Assembly (NCBI RefSeq): GCF_900167135.1
Contig: NZ_FUWZ01000004.1
Span: 496,001 to 560,000 of the forward strand
DNA: 64,000 nt
Reading direction: 5' to 3'
From: Chitinophaga eiseniae
GTDB taxonomy: Bacteria > Bacteroidota > Bacteroidia > Chitinophagales > Chitinophagaceae
Shown in pieces: positions 42,728 to 50,579 of the stretch. Numbering within the stretch: the stretch's first letter is position 1; every line of letters begins with the position of its first letter. The translations under genes were made by a program, and so were the position numbers. The notes under the pieces are model-generated. The model worked only from the letters and a program-made list of their open reading frames with translations. It had not been told where the DNA came from and did not search any database.

Positions 42728-43693
42728 ATGAAATACGGCCCACTACTGATTTTATGGCTGCTGCCCCTGTTGAGCTTCGCAGGAGACGGCTTCGTGATCC
42801 ACGGTAAAATAACAGGCGTCGCTAATGGTAGTGTGACGATTCTTGATCGTAGCGGGGGAAGCATCGCTGACTTTCCCCGTGTACGCATCGAGAACGGCGA
42901 GTTTACCTACTCCGGTAAACTGGACCACCCACAACTGTTACAGCTGAAAATCAGTACGCGTAAAATAGAAGTCTTCCTGGAGAACGCTGATTATACGATC
43001 AACTGTAGTTTTGACTCCCTTTCGGGCAAGCATCTGAAAGGAGGGAGGTACAACGAGCAATGGCACCAATACCTTGCCAGCGGTTTGCTGCCCATGCAGT
43101 ATTTCGCAGAACACGCGCAACAGGAAATTGCTGCCTGGATCGCCAGCCGCTATGCCGTGAAGTACGATGAGGCTAAAGCTGCCTATGCGCAACTGACGCC
43201 GGAAGGTAAAAATTCGCTGGAAGGAAAAGCCCTGGCGGAAAGGATCGCCACTTACCGGATGATAGAAGTCCGTTCCCCACTACCGGAATTCAGGACAGAA
43301 GACCCTGCCGGTAATACCGTCGCGCTTAAAGACCTGAAAGGTAAAGTGGTGGTACTGGACTTCTGGGCCAGCTGGTGCGCTCCCTGCCGTGCTTACGTAC
43401 CTACCCTGCGGGAGCATTACAACCGCTATAAAGACAAAGGGGTAACGTTCGTCAGCGTATCGGTAGATGACGACAAGGTCAAATGGAAAAAAGCCATGGA
43501 AGAGCTGCAGATGGAATGGATACAGGTACTGGCAGACGGCGGCTTTAAAGAAGAAACCGGCGTCAGGAAGATGTTTAACATCACCGGTATCCCGCATCTG
43601 GTCATTGTGGATAAAGACGGACGCATCGCCACATCGATGGACTATTATCAGCGCAGCCATTTCGATGAAGTCATACAAAAACTATTGCAATAA
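42728..43693 (+). CDS. TlpA-like thioredoxin with DUF4369 domain (second)
   Basis: A 321-residue periplasmic thioredoxin-like protein. Signal peptide MKYGPLLILWLLPLLSFAG, DUF4369 domain (FVIHGKITGVANGSVTILDR, then FTYSGKLDHPQLLQLKIS), a helical middle and a C-terminal thioredoxin domain. Redox cysteines are Cys217 and Cys220 in DFWASWCAPCRAY; cis-proline in ITGIPHLVIVDKDG. It is a paralogue of the preceding gene but not a recent duplicate, since the middle parts differ. With two thioredoxins and a protease the operon looks suited to unfolding disulfide-containing polypeptides, which is inference. It is the last gene of the operon; a strong terminator follows. Confidence 0.94.
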   Translation: MKYGPLLILWLLPLLSFAGDGFVIHGKITGVANGSVTILDRSGGSIADFPRVRIENGEFTYSGKLDHPQLLQLKISTRKIEVFLENADYTINCSFDSLSGKHLKGGRYNEQWHQYLASGLLPMQYFAEHAQQEIAAWIASRYAVKYDEAKAAYAQLTPEGKNSLEGKALAERIATYRMIEVRSPLPEFRTEDPAGNTVALKDLKGKVVVLDFWASWCAPCRAYVPTLREHYNRYKDKGVTFVSVSVDDDKVKWKKAMEELQMEWIQVLADGGFKEETGVRKMFNITGIPHLVIVDKDGRIATSMDYYQRSHFDEVIQKLLQ

Positions 43694-43715
43694 CCAGTGG
43701 TCAACCCCTATGTGC

Positions 43716-43744
43716 AGGCCGGCTCTAAAAAGCCGGCCTTTTTT
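43716..43744. terminator. Terminator at the end of the SusC/D operon
   Basis: AGGCCGGCT (43716-43724) and AGCCGGCCT (43731-43739) form a perfect 9-bp stem with a 6-nt loop, followed by a run of T. It ends the plus-strand operon and touches the stop of the convergent ABC transporter gene. Confidence 0.88.
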
Positions 43745-45515
43745 ATTGAATAAACTGCATTTCACAGAGCGTCTTGTACAATCCCTCTTCGTTACTGATC
43801 AGCTCATGATGAGTACCTTCTTCCACGATAGCGCCTTTGTCAATAACGATGATCTTGTCGGCCTGGCGGATGGTGGCCAGCCGGTGGGCGATAACGATGG
43901 CCGTGCGGCCTTTCATCAGTTTGCTGAGCGCATCCTGCACCAGTTTTTCTGATTCGGCGTCCAGCGCGGAAGTGGCTTCATCGAGAATGAGTATGCGCGG
44001 TGATTTCAGCACCGCACGGGCGATGGCGATACGCTGCCGCTGTCCGCCGGAAAGTTGTACGCCGCGTTCTCCTACTATGGTTTGCAGGCCCTGCGGCATG
44101 CGTTGGATAAACTCCCAGGCGTTGGCTTTCTGTGCGGCGGCGATGATCTCTGCTTCTGTGGCGTCCTGTTTGCCGTAGGCGATGTTTTCTGCGATGGTGC
44201 CACCGAAAAGGAATACGTCCTGCGGTACGGTAGCGATCTGGGAGCGGAGGTCAGACAGGGGGAAACTGCTGCTGTCTTTCTGGTCGAAAAGTATATGTCC
44301 GCCGGTAGGATCGTAGATGCGTAACAGTAAGGATACGATGGTGCTTTTCCCGGCGCCGCTGGGCCCTATTAACGCGACGGTCTGGTTGGCCTGTGCCTGG
44401 AAGGAGAGGTTCTTCAGTACCGGCGTGTCTTCACGCCCGGGATAACGGAAAGATACGTGGCGGAAACTGATGTAGCCATGGAGGGTATGTTCGGGTGCCG
44501 GGCGGGTGACCGGCGTCAGGGGTTCTGCTGGTTCGTCGAGGATGGCGAAGAGGTTGTCTGTGGCGCCAATGCTTTTTTGCAGCGAGGCATATACTTCCGC
44601 CAGTCCGCCTATGGAGCTGCCGATAAAGACGGAATATAACACAAAGGAGAACAGCTCGCCGGTGTCCAGGCCAATGAGCGCACCGCGCCAGATAACGGCT
44701 ACCAGTGCGCCAAAGATACCCGCGACAACGAAAGAGGAGAGGGCTGCGCGGTATTTGCCGTTTTGAATGCCAATACGGGCCGCTTCGTCAGTCTTTTCAC
44801 GATAACGTTTCATTTCAAGGAATTCGCTGGCAAATGCTTTCACGCTGAAGATGCCCTGCAGGGTCTCTTCCACGATGGTGCCCGAGGCCGCCACCTGGTC
44901 CTGGACCTTACGGGAGAAATGACGGATAAAACGGCCGAAAGCCACGGCGATCAGTATCATGACCGGCATAATGGCCAGCATAAAAAGCGTAAGGTGAATG
45001 GAGGTCAGCATCAGGAAGGTGATGCCTCCGATGATGATCACCAGCTGCCGTATCAGTTCAGCGATGGTAGTGGTAAATGTTTCCTGGAGCAGCGAGATGT
45101 CTGCAGATATCCTGCTGGTTAATTCCCCTACGCGCCGGGTGAGGAAAAACTGCATGGGAAGCTTTACCAGGTGGTTGTAGACAGACTGCCGCAGGGTTGC
45201 CAGTGTTTTCTCGGCTACCTTTACAAATATCAGTGTTCTGAAAAATGAGCTGATGGCTTGTATGGTTAGGAGTGCTACTAATGCAATTCCTGCTTCGTTG
45301 ATGTACGTTGCTGTTTCTGGTTGTTTGCCGGCATTGATCAGCCGTCCCAGCAGCTCGGGGAATGCAAGGCCTGCAAGGCTATTGGTGATTAAAAAAAGCA
45401 TGCCTGCTATAAACAGGGCCCGGTGAGGCTGCAGTAACTGCAGCAGGCGTAGTGTTCGTTTAGGCTTCACAGTCATGCGGGTACCGTTGGTGATGGTTGT
45501 TGAGGGGAGTTGCAT
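43743..45515 (-). CDS. ABC exporter, fused membrane and ATPase domains (MsbA/multidrug type)
   Basis: A 590-residue half-transporter. Six membrane helices lie in the first 320 residues (ALFIAGMLFLITNSLAGLAF, GIALVALLTIQAISSFFRTL, LVIIIGGITFLMLTSIHLTL and others). The nucleotide-binding domain has Walker A LIGPSGAGKST, signature LSGGQRQRIAIARA, Walker B RILILDEATSALD and the H-loop VIAHRLATI. Such proteins work as homodimers that move lipids or hydrophobic drugs outward. It lies at the border of the NRPS cluster, on the opposite strand and with the NRPS leader upstream of it, so it could export the peptide, but nothing in the sequence ties it to the cluster. ATG 45476 is a possible internal start. 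Confidence 0.92.
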   Translation of the reverse strand: MQLPSTTITNGTRMTVKPKRTLRLLQLLQPHRALFIAGMLFLITNSLAGLAFPELLGRLINAGKQPETATYINEAGIALVALLTIQAISSFFRTLIFVKVAEKTLATLRQSVYNHLVKLPMQFFLTRRVGELTSRISADISLLQETFTTTIAELIRQLVIIIGGITFLMLTSIHLTLFMLAIMPVMILIAVAFGRFIRHFSRKVQDQVAASGTIVEETLQGIFSVKAFASEFLEMKRYREKTDEAARIGIQNGKYRAALSSFVVAGIFGALVAVIWRGALIGLDTGELFSFVLYSVFIGSSIGGLAEVYASLQKSIGATDNLFAILDEPAEPLTPVTRPAPEHTLHGYISFRHVSFRYPGREDTPVLKNLSFQAQANQTVALIGPSGAGKSTIVSLLLRIYDPTGGHILFDQKDSSSFPLSDLRSQIATVPQDVFLFGGTIAENIAYGKQDATEAEIIAAAQKANAWEFIQRMPQGLQTIVGERGVQLSGGQRQRIAIARAVLKSPRILILDEATSALDAESEKLVQDALSKLMKGRTAIVIAHRLATIRQADKIIVIDKGAIVEEGTHHELISNEEGLYKTLCEMQFIQ

Positions 45516-45835
45516 GGATCGATTTTGGGTATTGTGAAAATGGGTTTTAAGGTCTTGCTGGCAATATTATTGCAGTGTGCTGCTGAAACAAAAGTTCGGT
45601 GGTGTAAGATTTAGCAGCGGACAGCAAGTTAAATATAAAATGCTTTACGGCAATGAAAAAAAATGTTTAAAAAATTGTCAGTTATGCAAATGATATTAAA
45701 TGATTGTTAATAACGGGGTTCTGCGTTGTAATGCATTGCTGTGGCAGGTTTTCATGCATTCTTTCACTGAATTGCTACTTCACCGGATTATAATTCACAA
45801 CATATATTGTATTTTTTTTCGGGTGCGGTGTGTTG

Positions 45836-45870
45836 TCTGATATTTTTTTTTGCTGAATAAAATATGTTTG
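45836..45870 (+). promoter_or_regulatory. Candidate promoter of the antiterminator/NRPS operon
   Basis: TATGTTTG (45863-45870) matches TAnnTTTG exactly; TCTG at 45836-45839, 23 nt before it, is a weak upstream box. No better pair was seen in the gap. Confidence 0.35.
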
Positions 45871-46054
45871 CTAAATTCGACCCACTGATAAGGACGATAG
45901 AAGTGTTAATTATTGTACAACGATAAAAAAGTAGTTAGCAGACCCTCAAATAATCAAATTTTCCTTAAATGTTAAACTGAGACAAGGGATTAAACACAAA
46001 CTAATACTATCCGGAAAATTCTGAGACATCCAAGGTGGTGTTGTATGTTAACTT

Positions 46055-46093
46055 ATTACGTCGTTTAAACAGCTATTTTATTTTTTACGTAAT
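46055..46093. repeat. Inverted repeat in the NRPS leader
   Basis: ATTACGT (46055-46061) and ACGTAAT (46087-46093) are exact inverted arms around a 25-nt AT-rich loop, about 130 bp before the antiterminator start. It could be a protein site or an RNA stem in the leader. Confidence 0.4.
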
Positions 46094-46226
46094 GTGAAAG
46101 ATCTGGATTCACGCTAGCGACAGCTATGTCCGGAACTGAATGACATTGTTTCAGGAAAGGGCACGTGACACTATATCTGAAAGGAAAGCCTATCGCTTTA
46201 TTAGTATCCTTTAGAAAATACCCTCA

Positions 46227-46745
46227 ATGAGCATTTCCGTAAATGGCTGGTATGTGGTGTATACCAAGCCCCGTCACGAAAAAAAAGTTGCCGCTTTTTT
46301 GTCAACTTTGAATATTGTCAACTTTTTGCCTACTGCCAGAATTTTACGCGCGTGGAAAGACCGGAAAAAATACATCGACGCTCCATTATTTCCTTCTTAC
46401 CTCTTTGTTTATCTGGAGGACCTGGAAACCTACTACAGGGTGCTAAGCCTGGAAGCTGTGTTATATTATGTAAAGACAGGAAAGGAGGTAGTAAAGGTGA
46501 AAGAAGACGTGATTCATAGTATCCGGCTGGTTACCCAACAGACGAGTCATATCGATATCGAAGTGTCGGATGATTATTTTCAGCCCGGTAAACAATTGAT
46601 GATCAAAGATGGAATACTATGCGGCCTCGTCTGTGAAGTAGTGGAGGTGAAAGGCGAACGGAAATTCCTGGTAAGGGTGAATATGCTGCAGAAGAATATT
46701 CTGGTGGCCGTATCTGGAGAATACCTCGATTCAATTGCTGTGTAA
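46227..46745 (+). CDS. NusG-like specialised antiterminator (UpxY/RfaH type)
   Basis: A 172-residue NusG paralogue. The NGN domain is evident: GWYVVYTKPRHEKKVAAFLS at the start, FLPTARILRAWKDRKKYIDA and PLFPSYLFVYLEDLETYYRV, where WYVVYT.PR.EKK and PLFPSYLFV are core motifs. The C-terminal KOW-like domain reads KQLMIKDGILCGLVCEVVEV. Specialised NusG proteins such as RfaH, LoaP and Bacteroides UpxY load onto polymerase at leader sequences and let it read through long operons. It is the first gene before a very long NRPS operon, after a long AT-rich leader, which fits such a role. The housekeeping NusG is normally beside secE and rplK; those are absent here. A hairpin with nearby T-tract lies between it and the next gene. 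Confidence 0.92.
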   Translation: MSISVNGWYVVYTKPRHEKKVAAFLSTLNIVNFLPTARILRAWKDRKKYIDAPLFPSYLFVYLEDLETYYRVLSLEAVLYYVKTGKEVVKVKEDVIHSIRLVTQQTSHIDIEVSDDYFQPGKQLMIKDGILCGLVCEVVEVKGERKFLVRVNMLQKNILVAVSGEYLDSIAV

Positions 46746-46943
46746 GCGGCCGGCCATCGTTATAGTCAACATGGTCTGCATGGAAACCCTGGCTCGTTTT
46801 CATTTTCAGCAGGACGGCTCCCCTCTGCTGCACAGGCCCTCGTCAGCCTGTAATTTCCCTGATATGATGCAGGAATAAACAGACATCAGCTGTGTAATAC
46901 AGGTGACTGTCGCCGTCATTCCTTTATAGTTCAGATACCGGAC

Positions 46944-46982
46944 TCCCCGGTCCCGGACGGGGATTCCTATGCCCGATTTTTT
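46944..46982 (+). other. Terminator-like hairpin between antiterminator and NRPS genes
   Basis: TCCCCG (46944-46949) and CGGGGA (46958-46963) form a 6-bp GC-rich stem with an 8-nt loop; a six-T run follows at 46977-46982, 13 nt from the stem. The distance is too long for a classic terminator, so this is a possible pause or conditional terminator that the NusG-like protein could act on. The rest of the 259-bp gap has no gene. Confidence 0.4.
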
Positions 46983-47004
46983 GACAACGTGGAAACTTTG
47001 ACAT

Positions 47005-47727
47005 ATGGAGAAAATCAATCTTTTCTGTCTGCCCTTTGCCGGAGGTAGCAAGTACTCCTACCGGCTGTATGAAGAACACCTGCCATCTTTCCTGAACCTT
47101 ATTCCGCTGGAATATCCCGGCAGAGGTACGCGGATGAGTGAACCCCTGAAAGAAGATATACGGCAGCTGGTGAATGATCTCTATCAGCAGGTAGAGCACA
47201 AAATAGACAAGGCGCCCTACGCCATCTACGGACACAGCATGGGGGGACTGCTTTGTTATCTCCTGGCCCGCAAAATCAGGGAAGAAGGCCGTATGCTGCC
47301 GCTGCATCTTTTTATCACCGGTACCTCCGGCCCGGCTGCCCTGTCAAGAACAGAGAAAAAAAGACACCTGCTGGACAAAAAATCTTTTATCGAAGAAGTC
47401 CGTAACCTGAACGGAAGCCCCGATGAAATACTGCAAAACGACGAACTGCTGGATTTTATAGAACCCATCCTGCGGGCCGACTTTAAAGTATCGGAAAATT
47501 ATGCCCATATCCGTCATGAACCACTGGATATACCCGTTACCGTTATCACCGGGACGAGAGAAGATATGAAACACGAAGACATCCGCCTCTGGCAGCAGGA
47601 GACCCGTAAGCCTGTTGACTTCCGCCGTATGCCCGGCCATCACTTTTTTATCTTCAAATACCCCTACGAGATCGTCAGCATCATCGCCAAAAAATTACTT
47701 GTACATCACAAATCATATCAATTATGA
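47005..47727 (+). CDS. Type II thioesterase of the NRPS cluster
   Basis: A 240-residue stand-alone thioesterase of the GrsT/SrfAD type. It shows the N-terminal block INLFCLPFAGGSKYSYRLYE, LIPLEYPGRGTRM, the nucleophile Ser78 in YGHSMGGLL and the catalytic His212 in RRMPGHHFFIF; the acid is probably in TGTREDMK. Type II thioesterases free carrier domains that carry wrong or stalled acyl groups and so keep the assembly line running. Spacing supports co-transcription: the next gene, a CmlA-type hydroxylase, overlaps its stop by 4 nt (ATGA). The preceding antiterminator gene is 259 bp upstream. Confidence 0.95.
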   Translation: MEKINLFCLPFAGGSKYSYRLYEEHLPSFLNLIPLEYPGRGTRMSEPLKEDIRQLVNDLYQQVEHKIDKAPYAIYGHSMGGLLCYLLARKIREEGRMLPLHLFITGTSGPAALSRTEKKRHLLDKKSFIEEVRNLNGSPDEILQNDELLDFIEPILRADFKVSENYAHIRHEPLDIPVTVITGTREDMKHEDIRLWQQETRKPVDFRRMPGHHFFIFKYPYEIVSIIAKKLLVHHKSYQL

Positions 47728-49349
47728 GCGACAAAAAAGTATACCTCAAGCCCAACGTAGTGCTGGAACCATTGTATGACCGGTGGTATGCCTGGAGTCA
47801 CCTGGTGTCCCCGGCGACTGCAGCCATGAATACCATCGGACGTCACCTTACCATCATGGATTCGTATCTCGACGACCCCGCCATCCACGCGGAAGCCGTG
47901 CTGAATCCAAAAATGAAAGGTGGTCCCTTTATGGACTTCAACGGCGGAAGGGTAGAGGAGGTGAGCGCCCTGAAAGAAGATATCCTGAAACGCCAGCACC
48001 GTACCATCGAATTCGCGAAAGCCTGCAAGGAGCTGGACAAAATTCTGGCCGCGGAAGCTAAAGGGTTCGGACTGGAACCCCTGTACGAAAAAGTGCCGGA
48101 AATCCTCAAAGGATATGTGGAACTGTGTTACGACCGCAACAATAATGCAGACTACCGTTTTTTCGAATCGCTCCTGTATAAGAGTGAATTCTATAATAAA
48201 GAAGCACAGAGCATCGCCCTGTGGATCACCAATAACGACCACCGCCCTTTCTGTCTCAGTACCCCGAGGCTGGATGAAGCGGATGTGCTGCATCTCAATA
48301 TTCCCTTCGATCACCCCGGCATCGACGCTATCAGCCGTATGAAGCGGACAGCACGCTCCCTGTCGGAAATCAAAACTATTTTCGGCATCACACCCGAACA
48401 GGAAACGTTGTTCGATACCTTCTTTACGGAAACACCGCCACCAGCCTATAAACGATATACCGGTGACAAGATCCGTATGCGTTACTTCGGGCATGCCTGC
48501 ATTCTCGTGGAAACAAAAGACGTAAGTATCCTCGTTGATCCGCTGATCAGCTACTATGGCTATGAAAGCAGTATCGACCACTTCTCCGATGCAGACCTGC
48601 CGGATGTAATCGACTATGTGCTGATTACGCATAACCACCAGGACCACATCCTGTTCGAAACCCTGTTGCCCCTGCGTCATAAAATCAGAAACCTGATCGT
48701 ACCGCGTACCTGCAGTGGCAGACTGGAAGACCCGGACCTGAAACTGATGTTTAATAACATCGGCTTTAACAACGTAGTGGCGGTAGACCCTATGGAAACC
48801 ATCGAGTTTGTGGATACCACCATCACCGGTCTGCCCTTCACAGGAGAACACTGCGATATGAGCATCCTCACCAAATCCTGTTTCCTGGTACAGATCAGCG
48901 GTTTCAAACTGTTGTTCCTCGCTGACTCCAGGATCGTGGAATCTGCCCTTTACAAACTTATTCATAAACAGACTGGGGACGTGGACGTACTGTTCCTCGG
49001 CATGGAGTGCGACGGCGCCCCCCTTACATGGCTGTACGGCCCGCTGCTGACCAAAAAAATCACCCGTGATCAGGACAGCAGCCGCAGGCTCGCCGGTTCC
49101 GACTGCCCTAAAGGCATGGCGCTGGTAAATATCTTCCACCCCAAAGAAGCCTACGTATACGCCATGGGGATGGAACCGTGGCTGGAGTTTATCAGCAGCA
49201 TCGTGTATACCGACGAATCCAACCCGATCATCCAGTCCAACAAACTGGTGAAAGAATGTGAAGCGAAAGGTATCATTGCTGAACGTCTGTATGGAGAAAA
49301 AGAGCTCCTGTACAACAGGAAAGAAGCATTGGTGGCGGAAGAACAGTAA
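47724..49349 (+). CDS. CmlA-type diiron beta-hydroxylase acting on carrier-bound amino acids
   Basis: A 541-residue protein with an N-terminal alpha/beta domain of about 245 residues and a C-terminal metallo-beta-lactamase fold. Metal ligands are His303, His305, Asp307 and His308 in ITHNHQDHI, Glu375 in FTGEHCD and Asp401 in LFLADSR. From memory, the chloramphenicol enzyme CmlA uses His305, His307, Asp309, His310, Glu377 and Asp403, the same set shifted by exactly two; length also agrees (CmlA 532). A glutamate in the place of the third MBL histidine distinguishes this branch from hydrolases. CmlA hydroxylates the beta carbon of an aminoacyl group bound to an NRPS carrier domain, using a diiron centre and oxygen. 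It overlaps the thioesterase gene by 4 nt. Which module it serves is not visible. Confidence 0.92.
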   Translation: MSDKKVYLKPNVVLEPLYDRWYAWSHLVSPATAAMNTIGRHLTIMDSYLDDPAIHAEAVLNPKMKGGPFMDFNGGRVEEVSALKEDILKRQHRTIEFAKACKELDKILAAEAKGFGLEPLYEKVPEILKGYVELCYDRNNNADYRFFESLLYKSEFYNKEAQSIALWITNNDHRPFCLSTPRLDEADVLHLNIPFDHPGIDAISRMKRTARSLSEIKTIFGITPEQETLFDTFFTETPPPAYKRYTGDKIRMRYFGHACILVETKDVSILVDPLISYYGYESSIDHFSDADLPDVIDYVLITHNHQDHILFETLLPLRHKIRNLIVPRTCSGRLEDPDLKLMFNNIGFNNVVAVDPMETIEFVDTTITGLPFTGEHCDMSILTKSCFLVQISGFKLLFLADSRIVESALYKLIHKQTGDVDVLFLGMECDGAPLTWLYGPLLTKKITRDQDSSRRLAGSDCPKGMALVNIFHPKEAYVYAMGMEPWLEFISSIVYTDESNPIIQSNKLVKECEAKGIIAERLYGEKELLYNRKEALVAEEQ

Positions 49350-49487
49350 TGCCGGCCCTTTCTGATTGTTTGTTGATGACGCTCCTTTTTCTTCCCTGAA
49401 CACCATTATCATTCGCCAACTCATCTGCTACCTGCATCCTCCCCGGATGCAGGTATACCCCCGGTTTTTTACCATAAAAATGCAAAT

Positions 49488-50453
49488 ATGCTACAGCAGC
49501 TTGAAAAGTTGTCCGCTTTTATCGGCAACACCCCCCTCATATCCCTCCGGAATACCAACACCCCTTTGTGGGCTAAACTGGAGTACAACAATTTCTCCGG
49601 CAGCTCCAAAGACCGCGCCGGTTATAGCATTATCTACAACGGTATAAAAGCCGGTCATATCAACGAAGATACCACCATTATCGCTTCCAGTTCCGGTAAC
49701 CTCGCTATTGCCGTGGCTTCCATCTGTAAAATGCTGGACCTGAAGTTTATCCCGGTGATCGATCCGAATATCAACAGCGCTTATGAAGCGCTGCTGAATA
49801 TCCTATCTTACAAAGTGGTGAAGATCACAGAACGTGATCATACCGGCGGATACCTGCTCACCCGTATAGACACGGTCAACCGGCTGCATACCACCATCGA
49901 AAATTCTTTTATTGCCGACCAATACGGTGATCCCAATAATTACAAAGGTTATTATGGCCTGACAAAAGAAATTCTGGCCTGTCCGGAACCCATCGATTAT
50001 GTGTTTGTGGCGGTGAGCTCGAGCGGCGCCATCACAGGCATCTCCAGCAGTATAAAAGCAGAGCGCCCTGATATTAAAATCGTGGGCGTGGACGTGGAAG
50101 GCTCTGTGATTTTCAACGCACCGCCGGTGAAAAGATATATCTCCGGTATCGGCGCCAGCCAGGTACCACCTATCATCGAAAACGCCCTCATAGATGATGT
50201 AGTGATCCTATCGCAGACAGACATCGTGAAAGGATGTCTCGAATTGCTCAATGAGCAGGTGATTTTTGCAGGTGCTTCTTCCGGCGCCGTGTATCTCGCC
50301 GCTAAAAATTATTTCCGTCAGCAGTCCTTCCCCAAACCCCCGAATTCATTGCTCGTCTTCCCGGATAAAGGCCATTCCTATCTGGACACGATCTATAATC
50401 CGGAGTGGGCAGCGCAACTGGCGCATAAACTGCAGTCTGCCACCGTCGCTTAA
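49488..50453 (+). CDS. sbnA: SbnA-like PLP enzyme for 2,3-diaminopropionate synthesis
   Basis: A 321-residue PLP-dependent enzyme of the cysteine-synthase fold. GNTPLISL opens the fold; the PLP lysine is Lys41 in NFSGSSKDRAG; the phosphate loop is SSSGNLAIAVASI. Several stretches match Staphylococcus SbnA from memory: GGYLLTRIDTVNRL, QYGDPNNYKGYYGLTKEIL, PIDYVFVAVSSSGAI, GVDVEGSVIF and ISGIGASQVPPI. SbnA joins O-phospho-serine and glutamate to N-(2-amino-2-carboxyethyl)-glutamate, which SbnB then oxidises to L-2,3-diaminopropionate. No SbnB gene is in the window; it may lie beyond the NRPS. The gene is 138 bp after the hydroxylase and 126 bp before the NRPS. Ordinary cysteine synthase is the alternative, but the SbnA-specific segments argue against it. 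Confidence 0.88.
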   Translation: MLQQLEKLSAFIGNTPLISLRNTNTPLWAKLEYNNFSGSSKDRAGYSIIYNGIKAGHINEDTTIIASSSGNLAIAVASICKMLDLKFIPVIDPNINSAYEALLNILSYKVVKITERDHTGGYLLTRIDTVNRLHTTIENSFIADQYGDPNNYKGYYGLTKEILACPEPIDYVFVAVSSSGAITGISSSIKAERPDIKIVGVDVEGSVIFNAPPVKRYISGIGASQVPPIIENALIDDVVILSQTDIVKGCLELLNEQVIFAGASSGAVYLAAKNYFRQQSFPKPPNSLLVFPDKGHSYLDTIYNPEWAAQLAHKLQSATVA

Positions 50454-50579
50454 AACAGCAGCACTATTTCTTAGCGGGCTGTCAGCCGCAACGCCGGCCT
50501 GGTGAAGCAGGGCGGGCCGCCGCCGTATGGTTAACCGCCATCGACAGGTGAGATGTGAAACTTATTAAATCCTAGCACA

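Larger units (their letters stand above)
45516..46226 (+). other. Long AT-rich gap: leader region of the NRPS cluster
   Basis: 711 bp without a plausible gene on either strand. It is clearly richer in A and T than the flanking genes and includes many A/T runs. It holds a promoter-like pair near 45836-45870 and an inverted repeat at 46055-46093. If that promoter is used, the antiterminator gene has a 5' leader of roughly 350 nt. The divergent ABC exporter must also have its promoter here. Confidence 0.7.

Noticed and set aside
46771..46878. 35-codon plus-strand frame in the gap after the antiterminator
   Set aside because: Too short, no motif and no ribosome-binding context; no support as a gene.
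47718..49424. 568-residue minus-strand open frame
   Set aside because: It lies antisense to the CmlA-type hydroxylase, whose motifs are complete; its composition (rich in Phe, Gln, His, Val) is that of a shadow frame.
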